Below, piece after piece: positions 8,469 to 17,044 of a DNA stretch of 64,000 bases. Origin of the DNA: Pseudomonas sp. H3(2019) (GTDB lineage: Bacteria > Pseudomonadota > Gammaproteobacteria > Pseudomonadales > Pseudomonadaceae); assembly GCF_007713465.1 (NCBI RefSeq), contig NZ_VMSG01000017.1, forward strand, positions 85,120-149,119, in the 5' to 3' direction. Position numbers and translations under genes: made by a program. Under the pieces are notes generated by a model. The model was not told the DNA's origin. It saw only the letters and a list, made by a program, of their open reading frames with translations, and ran no database searches. How positions within the stretch are numbered: position 1 is the stretch's first letter; each line of letters starts with the position of its first letter.

Positions 8469-9398
8469 ATGCCATCTCTGGATTCCACTCACGCCCCGCT
8501 GGACGCCAACATGGAAAAACAGCGCGTGGAGCTCTCGGCAATCATTCGTCGCAATACCTGCGAGGATGGCAGCTACGCGACCGCCATCGGTTCGTTGTTT
8601 TTGTCGCGGCACAGCCACTCCCACGACTTTGCCCCGGTGCTCGCGCAGCCGGCCCTGTGCATCATGGCCCAAGGGCGCAAGGAAGTTCGGCTGGCCGACG
8701 AAGTCTTCAACTACGACCCGCTCAACTATTTAGTGGTCTCGGTCTCGATGCCCCTCAGCGGACGGGTGGTCGATGTCTCGCCGGAAGAACCGATTCTGGC
8801 CTTGCGCCTGGATATCGACCCAGCGGAAATCACCGCATTGATTGCCGACGCCGGGCCCATCGGCGTGCCCACCCGCCCCGCCGGGCGCGGTCTGTATGTC
8901 GAACAACTGGATCAGCCGATGCTCGATGCCGTGCTGCGTCTGGCGCGCTTGCTCGACACCCCGAAAGACATCGCGATGCTCGCGCCGCTGATTCGTCGGG
9001 AGATTCTCTATCGCTTGTTGCGCAGCCCCCAGGGCCATCGACTGTATGAGATTGCCGTCGCCAACAGCCAGAGCCATCGCATCGGCCAGGCGATCAAATG
9101 GCTCAACGGCAACTACGAGCAGCCGTTGCGCATCGATGAGTTGGCCAAGGAAGTGAACCTGAGCGTGTCGACCCTGCACCATCGCTTCAAGGCAATGACG
9201 GCCATGAGTCCACTGCAGTATCAGAAGCAACTGCGCCTGCAAGAGGCGCGGCGCTTGATGCTCGCCGAGGGCATCGATGCCTCGGCGGCAGGTTACCGCG
9301 TGGGCTATGAAAGCCCCTCGCAGTTCAGCCGCGAGTACAGCCGGCTGTTTGGCGCGCCGCCGTTGCGGGATCTGGCGCGGTTGCGGATGTCCGTCTAA
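8469..9398 (+). CDS. AraC-family transcriptional regulator with AraC_N ligand domain
   Basis: A 309-residue regulator. The N-terminal cupin-like AraC_N domain covers about residues 15-185 and includes ALCIMAQGRKEVRL and NYLVVSVSMPLSG, the blocks typical of this family. The C-terminal 100 residues carry two helix-turn-helix units (IDELAKEVNLSVSTLHHRFK, then GYRVGYESPSQFSREYSRLFG). The ATG at 8469 has GAGGA eight bases upstream; an earlier ATG at 8274 would add 65 residues without family character. It is divergent from the ABM gene, about 335 bases away, and convergent with the ABC transporter operon. Ligand unknown. Confidence 0.83.
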   Translation: MPSLDSTHAPLDANMEKQRVELSAIIRRNTCEDGSYATAIGSLFLSRHSHSHDFAPVLAQPALCIMAQGRKEVRLADEVFNYDPLNYLVVSVSMPLSGRVVDVSPEEPILALRLDIDPAEITALIADAGPIGVPTRPAGRGLYVEQLDQPMLDAVLRLARLLDTPKDIAMLAPLIRREILYRLLRSPQGHRLYEIAVANSQSHRIGQAIKWLNGNYEQPLRIDELAKEVNLSVSTLHHRFKAMTAMSPLQYQKQLRLQEARRLMLAEGIDASAAGYRVGYESPSQFSREYSRLFGAPPLRDLARLRMSV

Positions 9399-9428
9399 TT
9401 AGACTTTTCGGCAGGCTGTGCCGGCCTC

Positions 9429-9448
9429 ATCGCGAGCAGGCTCGCGAT
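9429..9448. repeat. Single GCGAGC-type REP palindrome
   Basis: ATCGCGAGCAGGCTCGCGAT is a perfect short hairpin of the same family as the doublets at 12351 and 49025. It lies between the convergent AraC and ABC ATPase genes. Confidence 0.75.
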
Positions 9449-9460
9449 AGGGCCAGTAAG

Positions 9461-10516
9461 TCAGGCGGCGAGTACGCGGCAGGCTTCGGATGGAATGGTC
9501 ACCGACACAGGGTTGCCGATGCTCAGGCCGATGCCCTGGCACGGTGTACTCAACGCTGTCAGCGTCACGCCGGAGCACTCGACCGTGGTTTCGATGGTCG
9601 CGCCGATATCGCGCACGAACGTCACCCTGCCCAGCAAGCGATTACCGGCGGTTGCCTGTGGGTGCGACAGCTGGAGGTCTTCCGGACGCACCAGCATCTT
9701 GACCTTTTCGCCCACCACGATGCTGCTGCAAATCGGTACCTGAAGCGCATCCCCACCGGGTAAACCGACTTTACCGTCACCCAACGCGGTGGCCGGAAAA
9801 ATGTTCCCCGAGCCGATAAAGTCGGCGACGAACTCGTTGGCCGGATGCCGGTAGATCTCGATCGGCGTGCCGACCTGCTGCACCCGATTCTGCCCCAGCA
9901 CTACCACGATATCGGCCATGGTCATGGCTTCGCGCTGGTCGTGGGTGACCATGATGGTGGTGATGTTGAGGCGTTGCTGAAGCTGGCGAATCTCCACTTG
10001 CATCGATTCGCGCAGCTTGGCATCAAGGGCCGACAGCGGTTCGTCGAGCAGGAGGATTTTCGGGTGCGAGGCAATCGCCCGGGCAATTGCTACGCGCTGA
10101 CGTTGTCCACCCGAGAGCTTCGCAACCGGGCGATCAATCATTTCTTGCAGCTGAATCAGTTCCAGCAACTCCACCACCCGCGCCTGCTGATCGGCCTTGC
10201 TCACGCCACGCAGTTTCAGCGGATAGGCGATGTTCTCGCCAACCGTCATGTGCGGGAACAGCGCCAGCGACTGAAACACCATGCCGAAGTTACGCAGGTG
10301 CGCCGGTGTGTTGCCGATGTCTTCGCCGTCCAGACGAATCTCGCCGTCGGAAAGGGTTTCCAGGCCGGCAATCATCCGCAGCAAGGTGGTTTTGCCACAG
10401 CCTGAAGGGCCGAGAAAACACACCAGTTTGCCCTCAGGCAGGTGCAGATTGACGTCCTTCACCGCACACGCCGTGCCGTAACGTTTCTCGACGTTTTCCA
10501 GAATCAGACCAGTCAT
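9461..10516 (-). CDS. ABC transporter ATP-binding protein, spermidine/putrescine (PotA) type
   Basis: A 351-residue ATPase that powers the importer encoded by the three upstream genes. Walker A is GPSGCGKTT (36-44), the signature is LSGGQRQR (134-141), Walker B is LLLDE (155-159) followed by the D loop SALD, and the switch His is in VTHDQREA. The C-terminal third is a TOBE regulatory domain, as in PotA and other polyamine or iron importers. It is the last gene of a minus-strand operon, 18 bases after the second permease. Substrate should be inferred from the binding protein and the neighbouring AruI genes rather than from this subunit. Confidence 0.88.
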   Translation of the reverse strand: MTGLILENVEKRYGTACAVKDVNLHLPEGKLVCFLGPSGCGKTTLLRMIAGLETLSDGEIRLDGEDIGNTPAHLRNFGMVFQSLALFPHMTVGENIAYPLKLRGVSKADQQARVVELLELIQLQEMIDRPVAKLSGGQRQRVAIARAIASHPKILLLDEPLSALDAKLRESMQVEIRQLQQRLNITTIMVTHDQREAMTMADIVVVLGQNRVQQVGTPIEIYRHPANEFVADFIGSGNIFPATALGDGKVGLPGGDALQVPICSSIVVGEKVKMLVRPEDLQLSHPQATAGNRLLGRVTFVRDIGATIETTVECSGVTLTALSTPCQGIGLSIGNPVSVTIPSEACRVLAA

Positions 10517-10534
10517 ATTAATTACCTCCAGAAA

Positions 10535-11383
10535 TCAGAACGAGACGCCACCTTCACCAACCAGCTTCTCCAACGCCCAAATGAGGACGAAGTCGATCAG
10601 CACGATCAGCACGGCAAACGAGAATACGGTTGGGTCCAGCGACGATACGGTGCGGCTGAACATCCAGATAGGCATGGTCATGACATCGATGGTGTAGAGG
10701 AAGTAAGTCACGGTGAACTCGTTGAATGAGACAATGAACGCCAGCAGCATCCCGGCGAGGATCCCCGACTTCATCAACGGCACGACCACATCGACAGTCG
10801 CCCGCATCGGCGAAGCGCCGAGCATTTGTGCGGCCTCTTCGACTTCGCTGCCGATGGACAGCATCGCCGCCGTGCAGTTTTTCACCACAAACGGCAAGGC
10901 CAGGATGACGTGGGCAATCACCAGTCGCGACACCGTCATCTGGAACGGCAGGCTGTCGAACACCAGCAACAACGCCAGGCCCAGTACCACCATCGGAAAC
11001 ACCAACGGCAGCGACATCAATTGCAGTGCCACGGCTTTGCCACGGAACTCCAGACGGGTCAGCGCATAAGCCGCCGGCACCGCAACGAGGGTGGCGAAGA
11101 TCATGGCCATGAACGACACCATCAGGCTGGTGGTCATGGCTTTGCCCAGGCTCAGCACATCACTGGCGTCCGGGGATGCGAAGGTGTGCCAGGCGGCCTT
11201 GTACCATTGCAGGCTGTAACTGCTGGGTGGGAAGTCGAGGTTCGAAGAACCACTGAACGACATGACAATCATGGTCAGGATCGGCAACACCGCCAGAAAC
11301 AGGATGACACCTGAAAGGATCCCGGCAAATTTTCCGGTATCGCCCGGCAACAGCGACAGGCGCTTCTTGATCAACGTGCTCAT
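10535..11383 (-). CDS. ABC transporter permease (PotC-like)
   Basis: A 282-residue inner-membrane permease with about six hydrophobic segments and the EAA loop that docks the ATPase (EEAAQMLGASPMRATVDVV). Position after a PotB-like permease and the order binding protein, permease, permease, ATPase match polyamine-type importers. Its ATG overlaps the stop of the upstream permease by four bases, so the two are translationally coupled. Confidence 0.87.
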   Translation of the reverse strand: MSTLIKKRLSLLPGDTGKFAGILSGVILFLAVLPILTMIVMSFSGSSNLDFPPSSYSLQWYKAAWHTFASPDASDVLSLGKAMTTSLMVSFMAMIFATLVAVPAAYALTRLEFRGKAVALQLMSLPLVFPMVVLGLALLLVFDSLPFQMTVSRLVIAHVILALPFVVKNCTAAMLSIGSEVEEAAQMLGASPMRATVDVVVPLMKSGILAGMLLAFIVSFNEFTVTYFLYTIDVMTMPIWMFSRTVSSLDPTVFSFAVLIVLIDFVLIWALEKLVGEGGVSF

Positions 11384-12288
11384 TGCGAAGCCTCCAGCAT
11401 GCGCCGACGACGGCCAGTGATGTATTCGGACAAGGTCATGATGGCCAGCGTGGTGACGATCAGCACCACACCCGCAGCGGAAGCGGCTGGCCAGTTCATC
11501 AGCGGGGCGATCTGGTCATGCACCATCACCGCGAGCATCGGCACGCGCCGACCACCGAGCAGCAAGGGCACCACAAAGCTGCTGGCGTTATAGGCAAATA
11601 CCAGGGTCGCGCCGGTGATGATTCCCGGCATGCTCATCGGCAGCACCACCTGGAAAAACACCTTCAAGCGGCTCGCGCCCAAGGTCGCCGCGGCTTCCTC
11701 GTAAGTGCGCGCAACGCCGCGCATGGCACTGGCAATCGGCAGCACGGCCAACGGGAAAGCGGTTTGGACCAGGCCCATCAAGACGCCGTTCTGGTTGTAC
11801 AGCAGCATGATCGGACGCTTGATCAATCCGAGGCCCATCAGCGCCTGGTTGAGCATCCCGCCAGGTCCGAGGATCACCAGCCAGCCGTAGCTTTGCAGCA
11901 ACAGGTTGACCAGCAACGGCAACAGCACGGCGGCCAGAAATACTCGGCGCAGCAACGGCGAGGTCAGGCGCGACATGGTGTACGCCACCGGAATCGCCAG
12001 CAGTACGGCAATCACCGCGCTGATCAGCGCCAGACGCAAGGTCAGCAGCAGGGATTTGAGGTAATAGGGTTCCAGCAACTGGGCATAACTGGCCAGGCTG
12101 AATCCGCTCCATTCCGCGCCTTTGGTGCCCACGCTCATGCGCAACACCAGCAGGCTGGCGGCAATCAGCACACCGAGAAACAGCATCGATGGCGAAAGAA
12201 ATAACCAGGCGCGCGTCGTCGGCGAAACGCCGAAGCTCGGGCGTACGGCAACGGGGCTGACCGTTTGGGTCAGAGGTTGGTGTTCCAT
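11380..12288 (-). CDS. ABC transporter permease (PotB-like)
   Basis: A 302-residue permease with a polar N-terminal tail, about six membrane segments, and the EAA loop YEEAAATLGASRLKVFFQVV. The start at 12288 (MEHQPLTQT) was chosen because residues added by the ATG at 12342 look non-family and come close to the repeat upstream; the ribosome site is weak in both cases. It forms the channel together with the PotC-like subunit. A repeat doublet at 12351-12443 separates it from the binding-protein gene of the same operon. Confidence 0.83.
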   Translation of the reverse strand: MEHQPLTQTVSPVAVRPSFGVSPTTRAWLFLSPSMLFLGVLIAASLLVLRMSVGTKGAEWSGFSLASYAQLLEPYYLKSLLLTLRLALISAVIAVLLAIPVAYTMSRLTSPLLRRVFLAAVLLPLLVNLLLQSYGWLVILGPGGMLNQALMGLGLIKRPIMLLYNQNGVLMGLVQTAFPLAVLPIASAMRGVARTYEEAAATLGASRLKVFFQVVLPMSMPGIITGATLVFAYNASSFVVPLLLGGRRVPMLAVMVHDQIAPLMNWPAASAAGVVLIVTTLAIMTLSEYITGRRRRMLEASQ

Positions 12289-12350
12289 AGCAATGGTCTC
12301 GTCAATGGAAAGCAGCTGAGTGAACACACGCTTTGAATCCACATTGGCCC

Positions 12351-12443
12351 CTGTGGGAGCGAGCTTGCTCGCGATAGCAGACTGTCAGTCGACATCAATG
12401 TCGACTGATGAGCAGTCATCGCGAGCAAGCTCGCTCCCACAGG
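12351..12443. repeat. REP doublet (REPIN-like) inside the ABC operon
   Basis: CTGTGGGAGCGAGCTTGCTC at the left end is mirrored by GAGCAAGCTCGCTCCCACAG at the right end, with GCGAT next to each and an inner palindrome AGTCGACAT/ATGTCGACT. The whole element can fold into one long hairpin. It lies between the binding-protein and permease genes. Confidence 0.88.
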
Positions 12444-12481
12444 GGGGGGTGGTGCTCCAAAGGGCTGTGTTCGACACTCGA

Positions 12482-13585
12482 TCAGGAAGAGAAGATTTCC
12501 GTGTAACGACGAATCCATTGGTCATGCACAGTCGCCAGGAAGGCGTTGTCGTGCATGATCGCCTTCTCGGCAATCTGCTCCGGCGTCAGGATGTACGGGC
12601 TCTTGCGCGCTTCGGCAGAGATGATTGCCTTGGCGTTGACCGGGCCGTTATAGATGTCTTCGGCCATCTTGCCCTGCACCAGCGGATCGAGTGAGTGGTT
12701 GATGAAGGCATAGGCCAGGTCGGTATCGCCCGGACGGTTCTTCGGCATGACCGACTGCATCAGGTCGGTGTAGAAACCTTCCTTCATGCCAAAGGTTGCA
12801 CTCAGACCGTAGTTCGGATCGCGGATCTGTTTCGGGAAGAACGCTGGAGCGTACAGCCCCCCCATGTCCAGGGAGCCGGTGCGGAACAGTTCGGCAATCT
12901 GGTTCGGGTTTTCCCCCAGGGTCACCACGCGGCTCTTGAGCTCGGCGAGCTTCTTGAAGCCGGGTTCGATGTTGTGTTCGTCACCACCGGCCAGTTTGGC
13001 GGCGATGATGATCAGGTCCATGGCCTCGGTCCAGTTCGGCGGCGGCAGGAAGATGTTCGGCGCCAGGTCCGCGTCCCACAGGGCCGCGTAGCTGTCCGGG
13101 GCTTCTTTCTGCGTGCGGCTGCTGTAGACGAGGCTGTTGCACCAGAGCAGATAACCGATGCCGTGGCCGTTGGCCCCGGTGCGGTATTTCTCCGGTACGT
13201 CGATCAGGTTGGGAATGCGGTTCAGGTCGGGCTTTTCCAGCAGGCCGGCTGCGGCCAGGCCTTCAGCGCCCACACCAGCCAGGGTGATGACGTCGTATTG
13301 CGGACGATCACCACCGGCCTTCAGTTTGGCGACCATTTCCGAAGTACTGCCGGTGCGGTCCGCGATGACCTTGGCGCCGGTTTTGGCTTCAAAGGTCGCG
13401 GCGATGTTGCGCAGCGCGGCAAGCCCGGTGTCATCGGACCAGGTCAACAGCCGCAGGGTCTTGCCCTGAAAACGTGTGTCACTGGCGTTGGCGCGGATGA
13501 ACGGCATGCTCATGGCGGCCACCGCAACCGATGCAACACCGACGGTCTTGATGAATTGTCTTCTGTTCAGATCATGATCGCCCAT
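12482..13585 (-). CDS. Periplasmic substrate-binding protein of the polyamine-type ABC importer
   Basis: A 367-residue extracytoplasmic binding protein of the PotD-like class. The N-terminus carries a twin-arginine signal (NRRQFIKTVGVASVAVAAM) with cleavage expected after an Ala near residue 34, so it is probably exported folded through Tat. The mature part begins with TLRLLTWSDDTGLAAL and includes TYDVITL-like and GYLLWCNSLVY segments of the family. The start has GGGAG upstream. It is the first gene of the operon, and the conserved 35-base site at 13721-13755 lies upstream. Ligand unknown; a guanidino compound or polyamine fits the neighbouring enzymes. Confidence 0.87.
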   Translation of the reverse strand: MGDHDLNRRQFIKTVGVASVAVAAMSMPFIRANASDTRFQGKTLRLLTWSDDTGLAALRNIAATFEAKTGAKVIADRTGSTSEMVAKLKAGGDRPQYDVITLAGVGAEGLAAAGLLEKPDLNRIPNLIDVPEKYRTGANGHGIGYLLWCNSLVYSSRTQKEAPDSYAALWDADLAPNIFLPPPNWTEAMDLIIIAAKLAGGDEHNIEPGFKKLAELKSRVVTLGENPNQIAELFRTGSLDMGGLYAPAFFPKQIRDPNYGLSATFGMKEGFYTDLMQSVMPKNRPGDTDLAYAFINHSLDPLVQGKMAEDIYNGPVNAKAIISAEARKSPYILTPEQIAEKAIMHDNAFLATVHDQWIRRYTEIFSS

Positions 13586-13720
13586 GAAGGACTCCCTTTA
13601 TTGTTGTAGGTATGAGTTAGGAGCATCCCTTGCGCCCGCGCTCTTCGATCCGCTGCAAGCCCCCGTAATACAAGGGTTGTAGCGAGGTCTGCGGGTTCAT
13701 CCTGAGGTCACGCAAAACGC

Positions 13721-13755
13721 GCAACAATCGAAAAAAAATCATTGGTGCCATGTCC
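13721..13755 (-). promoter_or_regulatory. Conserved operator-like site upstream of the ABC operon
   Basis: GCAACAATCGA followed by an A-rich run, TCAT, and GCCATGTCC matches the site at 16988-17022 at 29 of 35 positions in the same orientation. It lies about 136-170 bases before the binding-protein start codon. A further shared block, GGTCTGCGGGT (13686-13696), lies on the gene side. The nearby LysR protein is the likely binder. Confidence 0.6.
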
Positions 13756-13758
13756 CAG

Positions 13759-13785
13759 GCGCATGCCTCGTTACGAGGCATGCGC
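13759..13785. terminator. Perfect 12-base hairpin between the two operons
   Basis: GCGCATGCCTCG and CGAGGCATGCGC flank the loop TTA. It lies 17 bases after the aldehyde dehydrogenase stop on the minus strand, so it may close that operon, although no T-run follows on either side. It directly abuts the conserved operator-like site. Confidence 0.5.
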
Positions 13786-13802
13786 GGACCGTTTTCGTGC
13801 CG

Positions 13803-15251
13803 TCAGACGGCGCGAATCACGTGCTTTATTTCTTGAAACGCCTGCAAGCCCCACGGCCCCAACTCGCGGCCGATGCTGCTCTGCTTGTAGCCGCCCCAGG
13901 CCGTCTGCGGGAAGATCACCTGCGGCGCGTTGATCCACACCAACCCGGCCTGCAAGGCGTTGGCGACCCGTTCGGCGGTCAGCGGATCACCGCTGACCAC
14001 GCTGGCCACCAGACCGAACTGGCTGTCGTTGGCCAGCTCGATCGCCTCCTGCTCCGAGGCAAAACTGCGGACACAGAGCACCGGGCCAAAAATCTCTTCA
14101 CACCACAACGCACTGTCGAGGGGCACTTCAGTGAAAATGGTCGGCCGCAAAAAATAGCCATGCGGCAGATCGGCAGGCCGGTCACCGCCACAGACCAGCC
14201 GCGCGCCCGCGCTCAAGCCGCGATCAATGTGGCCCTGCACCCGCTGGTATTGCGCCTGATTGACCAACGCGCCCATTTCAACCTCGGGATCAAACGGGTC
14301 AGCCACGCGGATCGCCTTGGCCCGCGCCGTCAGGCGCAGCAGGAATTCATCCGCCAGTTCATCGGCGACCAACACCCGGCTGGTGGCCGAACACATCTGC
14401 CCGGCGTTGAAGAAACCACCGCCGCAGGCCAGCTCCACGGCCAGCTCAAGATCGGCATCCGCCAGCACCAGCAGCGAGGATTTGCCACCCAGTTCCAGGC
14501 TCACGCCTTTGACGGTTTCCGCCGCACGCTGCATGACCTGAACGCCCACCGCGTTGCTGCCGGTGAAGGAGATTTTCGCTACCCCCGGATCGGCCGACAG
14601 CGGCGCACCGACCGCCAGCCCTGTACCGCAGACCAGGTTGAAGACACCGTTGGGCAAACCGCTCTCGGCGATGATCGCCGCCAGTTCCAGCTCCGGCAGC
14701 GGCGTGACTTCCGAAGGTTTGAGCACCACGCAGCACCCCGCCGCCAAGGCTGGCGCGAGCTTCCAGGCGGTGGTGACCATCGGGAAGTTCCACGGCACGA
14801 TCAACCCGACCACACCGCACGCTTCACGGCGCACGCGGGCGGCGAAGTCTTCGCTCGGCAGCTCCACAACGCGGTCCTGGCCGGCGTCCAGCGCTTCAGC
14901 GAGACCCGCGTAATACTCGAACGTGGCGATCACGTCATCGACGTCGATGCCCGCTTCGAACTGTGGCTTGCCGTTGTTGCTCGACTGCAAGTACATCAAG
15001 CGCTCGCGGCGTGCCTGCACACCGTTGGCAATCTTGCGCAGCACCGCGCCGCGCTCGGCACCGGTGGTTTTCGACCACTGCACAAACGCCGCGCTGGCCG
15101 CCGTGACCGCTTGATCAACTGCGCGCTGATCGCCACCCTTGACGGTGGTCAACAGCGCTTCGGTCGCCGGATTGATGACCCGCAAATGCTCGTCGCCAGC
15201 CGACCATTGGCCGTCGATGTACAGACCTTCCTGGGTGATTGGAAAGCTCAT
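13803..15251 (-). CDS. NAD(P)-dependent aldehyde dehydrogenase
   Basis: A 482-residue ALDH superfamily enzyme that oxidises an aldehyde to an acid. It shows the family motifs in order: VPWNFPMVTTAWKLAPALAAG, SFTGSNAVG, the general-base Glu in LELGGKS, and the catalytic Cys in FNAGQMCSATSR. Its ATG overlaps the stop of the decarboxylase gene by four bases, so the two enzymes are made together. The natural reading is that the decarboxylase yields an aldehyde and this enzyme oxidises it, for example 4-guanidinobutyraldehyde to 4-guanidinobutyrate. Substrate is inferred from context. Confidence 0.86.
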   Translation of the reverse strand: MSFPITQEGLYIDGQWSAGDEHLRVINPATEALLTTVKGGDQRAVDQAVTAASAAFVQWSKTTGAERGAVLRKIANGVQARRERLMYLQSSNNGKPQFEAGIDVDDVIATFEYYAGLAEALDAGQDRVVELPSEDFAARVRREACGVVGLIVPWNFPMVTTAWKLAPALAAGCCVVLKPSEVTPLPELELAAIIAESGLPNGVFNLVCGTGLAVGAPLSADPGVAKISFTGSNAVGVQVMQRAAETVKGVSLELGGKSSLLVLADADLELAVELACGGGFFNAGQMCSATSRVLVADELADEFLLRLTARAKAIRVADPFDPEVEMGALVNQAQYQRVQGHIDRGLSAGARLVCGGDRPADLPHGYFLRPTIFTEVPLDSALWCEEIFGPVLCVRSFASEQEAIELANDSQFGLVASVVSGDPLTAERVANALQAGLVWINAPQVIFPQTAWGGYKQSSIGRELGPWGLQAFQEIKHVIRAV

Positions 15252-16885
15252 GCCGACACCGCCTTCATCCACTGGGTCTGGTCGATTTCGATCAGCGTCG
15301 GGCCCTGGCGATCAGTCGCCGCACGCAGTGCCGCGCGCAGCTCTTCGACACCGCTGACAGCGTGTGCCGCACAGCCCAGGCCTTTGGCCACGGCGATGAA
15401 ATCCGGGGTATAGATGTCGACGCCAACCGGTTCGATGTCGCGGTTGACCATGTATTTCTTGATCTCTTCGTAGCCCTGGTTGTTCCACAACAGGACGATG
15501 ACCGGGGTGCGTGCTTCCACCGCACTGGCCAGTTCCGGCAAGGTGAATTGCAGGCCGCCGTCGCCGATCAGGCACACCACCGGTGGACGACTGTTGCGTT
15601 CCTGACCACCACCGAGCCACGCGCCAATGGCCGCCGGCAAGGCATAGCCGAGGGTGCCGTAGCCGGTCGACGAGTTGAACCAGCGACGCGGGCGCTCCGG
15701 GTTGAATGTCAGGTTGCCGGTGTACACCGGTTGGGTCGAGTCGCCGACGAATACCGCTTCCGGCAACTCATCCTGCACGGTGTGCAGGAACAGCGTCTGC
15801 GCACGGGTTGGCGCATCCCAGATAGTTTCAAGCTCGGCACGTAAGCTGGCAGCGCGAGCCTGGCCCCAATCGCTGCAACGCTCGGCGAGCGAATGTTTGG
15901 CCAGGCCGTCTAGCAAGGCCTGGGCCGCGCTTTGTGCGTCGGAGACCAGCGCCACCTTCGGTGGGTAGTTGCGCACGGTCTGGTCCGGATCGATGTCGAC
16001 CCGCAGCAAGGTGCCCGGAATTTCAAAGCCGCCGGCAAAGGTCACGTCGTAGTCGGTCTCGGCCAGTTCAGTACCGATTGCCAGCACCACGTCGGCGTCA
16101 GCCACCAGGGCGCGGGTGGCCACCAGCGTTTGCGTCGAACCGATCAGCAACGGGTGCGCCGACGGCAGCATGCCTTTGGCGTTGATGGTCAACGCTACCG
16201 GTGCATCGAGTAATTCGGCGAGCCGGGTCAGCTCGGCCGCCGCGTCAATCGAACCGCCACCGGCGAGGATCAACGGGCGTTTGGCGTTGGCCAGCAATTC
16301 GCTCATCTGCGCCACGGCCGACGGCGCCGCACCGGCGCGAGTGATGCTCACCGGTTGGCTGGCGAGCAAGGCATCGGCGTCTTCGACCAGCACGTCGAGC
16401 GGAATTTCGATGTGCACCGGACGCGGCCGGCCAGCCTGGAACAAGGCAAAGGCACGGGCCAGTACACCTGGCAATTCAGCAGCGGACATCAGCGTATGGG
16501 AGAACGCCGCAACGCCGGCCACCAGCGCGCCCTGGTTCGGCAGTTCGTGCAGCTTGCCGCGTCCACCGCCCAACTGACTGCGCGATTGCACGCTGGAAAT
16601 CACCAGCATCGGGATCGAATCGGCGTAGGCCTGGCCCATCGCCGTGGCGATGTTGGTCATGCCGGGACCGGTGATGATGAAGCACACACCCGGTTTGCCG
16701 CTGGTGCGTGCATAACCGTCAGCCATGAAGCCGGCACCCTGCTCGTGACGCGGAGTAACGTGGTTGATGCTCGAACGGGCCAGCCCGCGATACAGCTCAA
16801 CGGTATGCACGCCGGGAATGCCGAACACCTGCTCGACCCCGTAACCTTCGAGTAACTTGACCAATACTTCGCCGCACGTCGCCAT
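15248..16885 (-). CDS. aruI: Thiamine diphosphate decarboxylase, probable 5-guanidino-2-oxopentanoate (2-ketoarginine) decarboxylase
   Basis: A 545-residue enzyme of the acetolactate synthase/pyruvate decarboxylase superfamily. The N-terminal PYR domain has the catalytic Glu48 in RHEQGAGFMADGYAR. The middle domain follows, and the C-terminal PP domain has the ThDP motif beginning GDGG and ending in LLWNNQGY. It resembles what I remember of P. aeruginosa AruI, which decarboxylates 2-ketoarginine in the arginine transaminase pathway, rather than true acetolactate synthases. The start at 16885 has AAGG eight bases upstream. It is coupled to an ALDH, as the pathway would need, but the transaminase (AruH) and guanidinobutyrase genes are not in this window. 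Another 2-oxoacid substrate is possible. Confidence 0.72.
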   Translation of the reverse strand: MATCGEVLVKLLEGYGVEQVFGIPGVHTVELYRGLARSSINHVTPRHEQGAGFMADGYARTSGKPGVCFIITGPGMTNIATAMGQAYADSIPMLVISSVQSRSQLGGGRGKLHELPNQGALVAGVAAFSHTLMSAAELPGVLARAFALFQAGRPRPVHIEIPLDVLVEDADALLASQPVSITRAGAAPSAVAQMSELLANAKRPLILAGGGSIDAAAELTRLAELLDAPVALTINAKGMLPSAHPLLIGSTQTLVATRALVADADVVLAIGTELAETDYDVTFAGGFEIPGTLLRVDIDPDQTVRNYPPKVALVSDAQSAAQALLDGLAKHSLAERCSDWGQARAASLRAELETIWDAPTRAQTLFLHTVQDELPEAVFVGDSTQPVYTGNLTFNPERPRRWFNSSTGYGTLGYALPAAIGAWLGGGQERNSRPPVVCLIGDGGLQFTLPELASAVEARTPVIVLLWNNQGYEEIKKYMVNRDIEPVGVDIYTPDFIAVAKGLGCAAHAVSGVEELRAALRAATDRQGPTLIEIDQTQWMKAVSA

Positions 16886-16987
16886 ATCTTTACCCTTCTT
16901 GTTCGTTGAGACGCTGGCCCCGCGCGGCATTTGAAGGCGCGCTGCAGTGCTCAGTCATGGCGTTATTGGAACGGTCTGCGGGTAGCC

Positions 16988-17022
16988 GCAACAATCGATA
17001 AAAAGTCATACTCGCCATGTCC
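16988..17022 (-). promoter_or_regulatory. Conserved operator-like site between aruI and its LysR gene
   Basis: The same 35-base motif as 13721-13755 (GCAACAATCGATAAAAAGTC and so on), about 103-137 bases upstream of the aruI start and overlapping the region before the divergent LysR gene. GGTCTGCGGGT recurs on the aruI side at 16973-16983. The position fits a LysR operator that activates the enzyme operon and autoregulates the regulator. Confidence 0.62.
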
Positions 17023-17044
17023 TCACCTCATGCCTTGGCGTCCC

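Noticed and set aside
13797..15413. A 538-codon plus-strand frame opposite the aldehyde dehydrogenase
   Set aside because: Shadow of the ALDH and decarboxylase genes; arginine- and histidine-rich with no domain.
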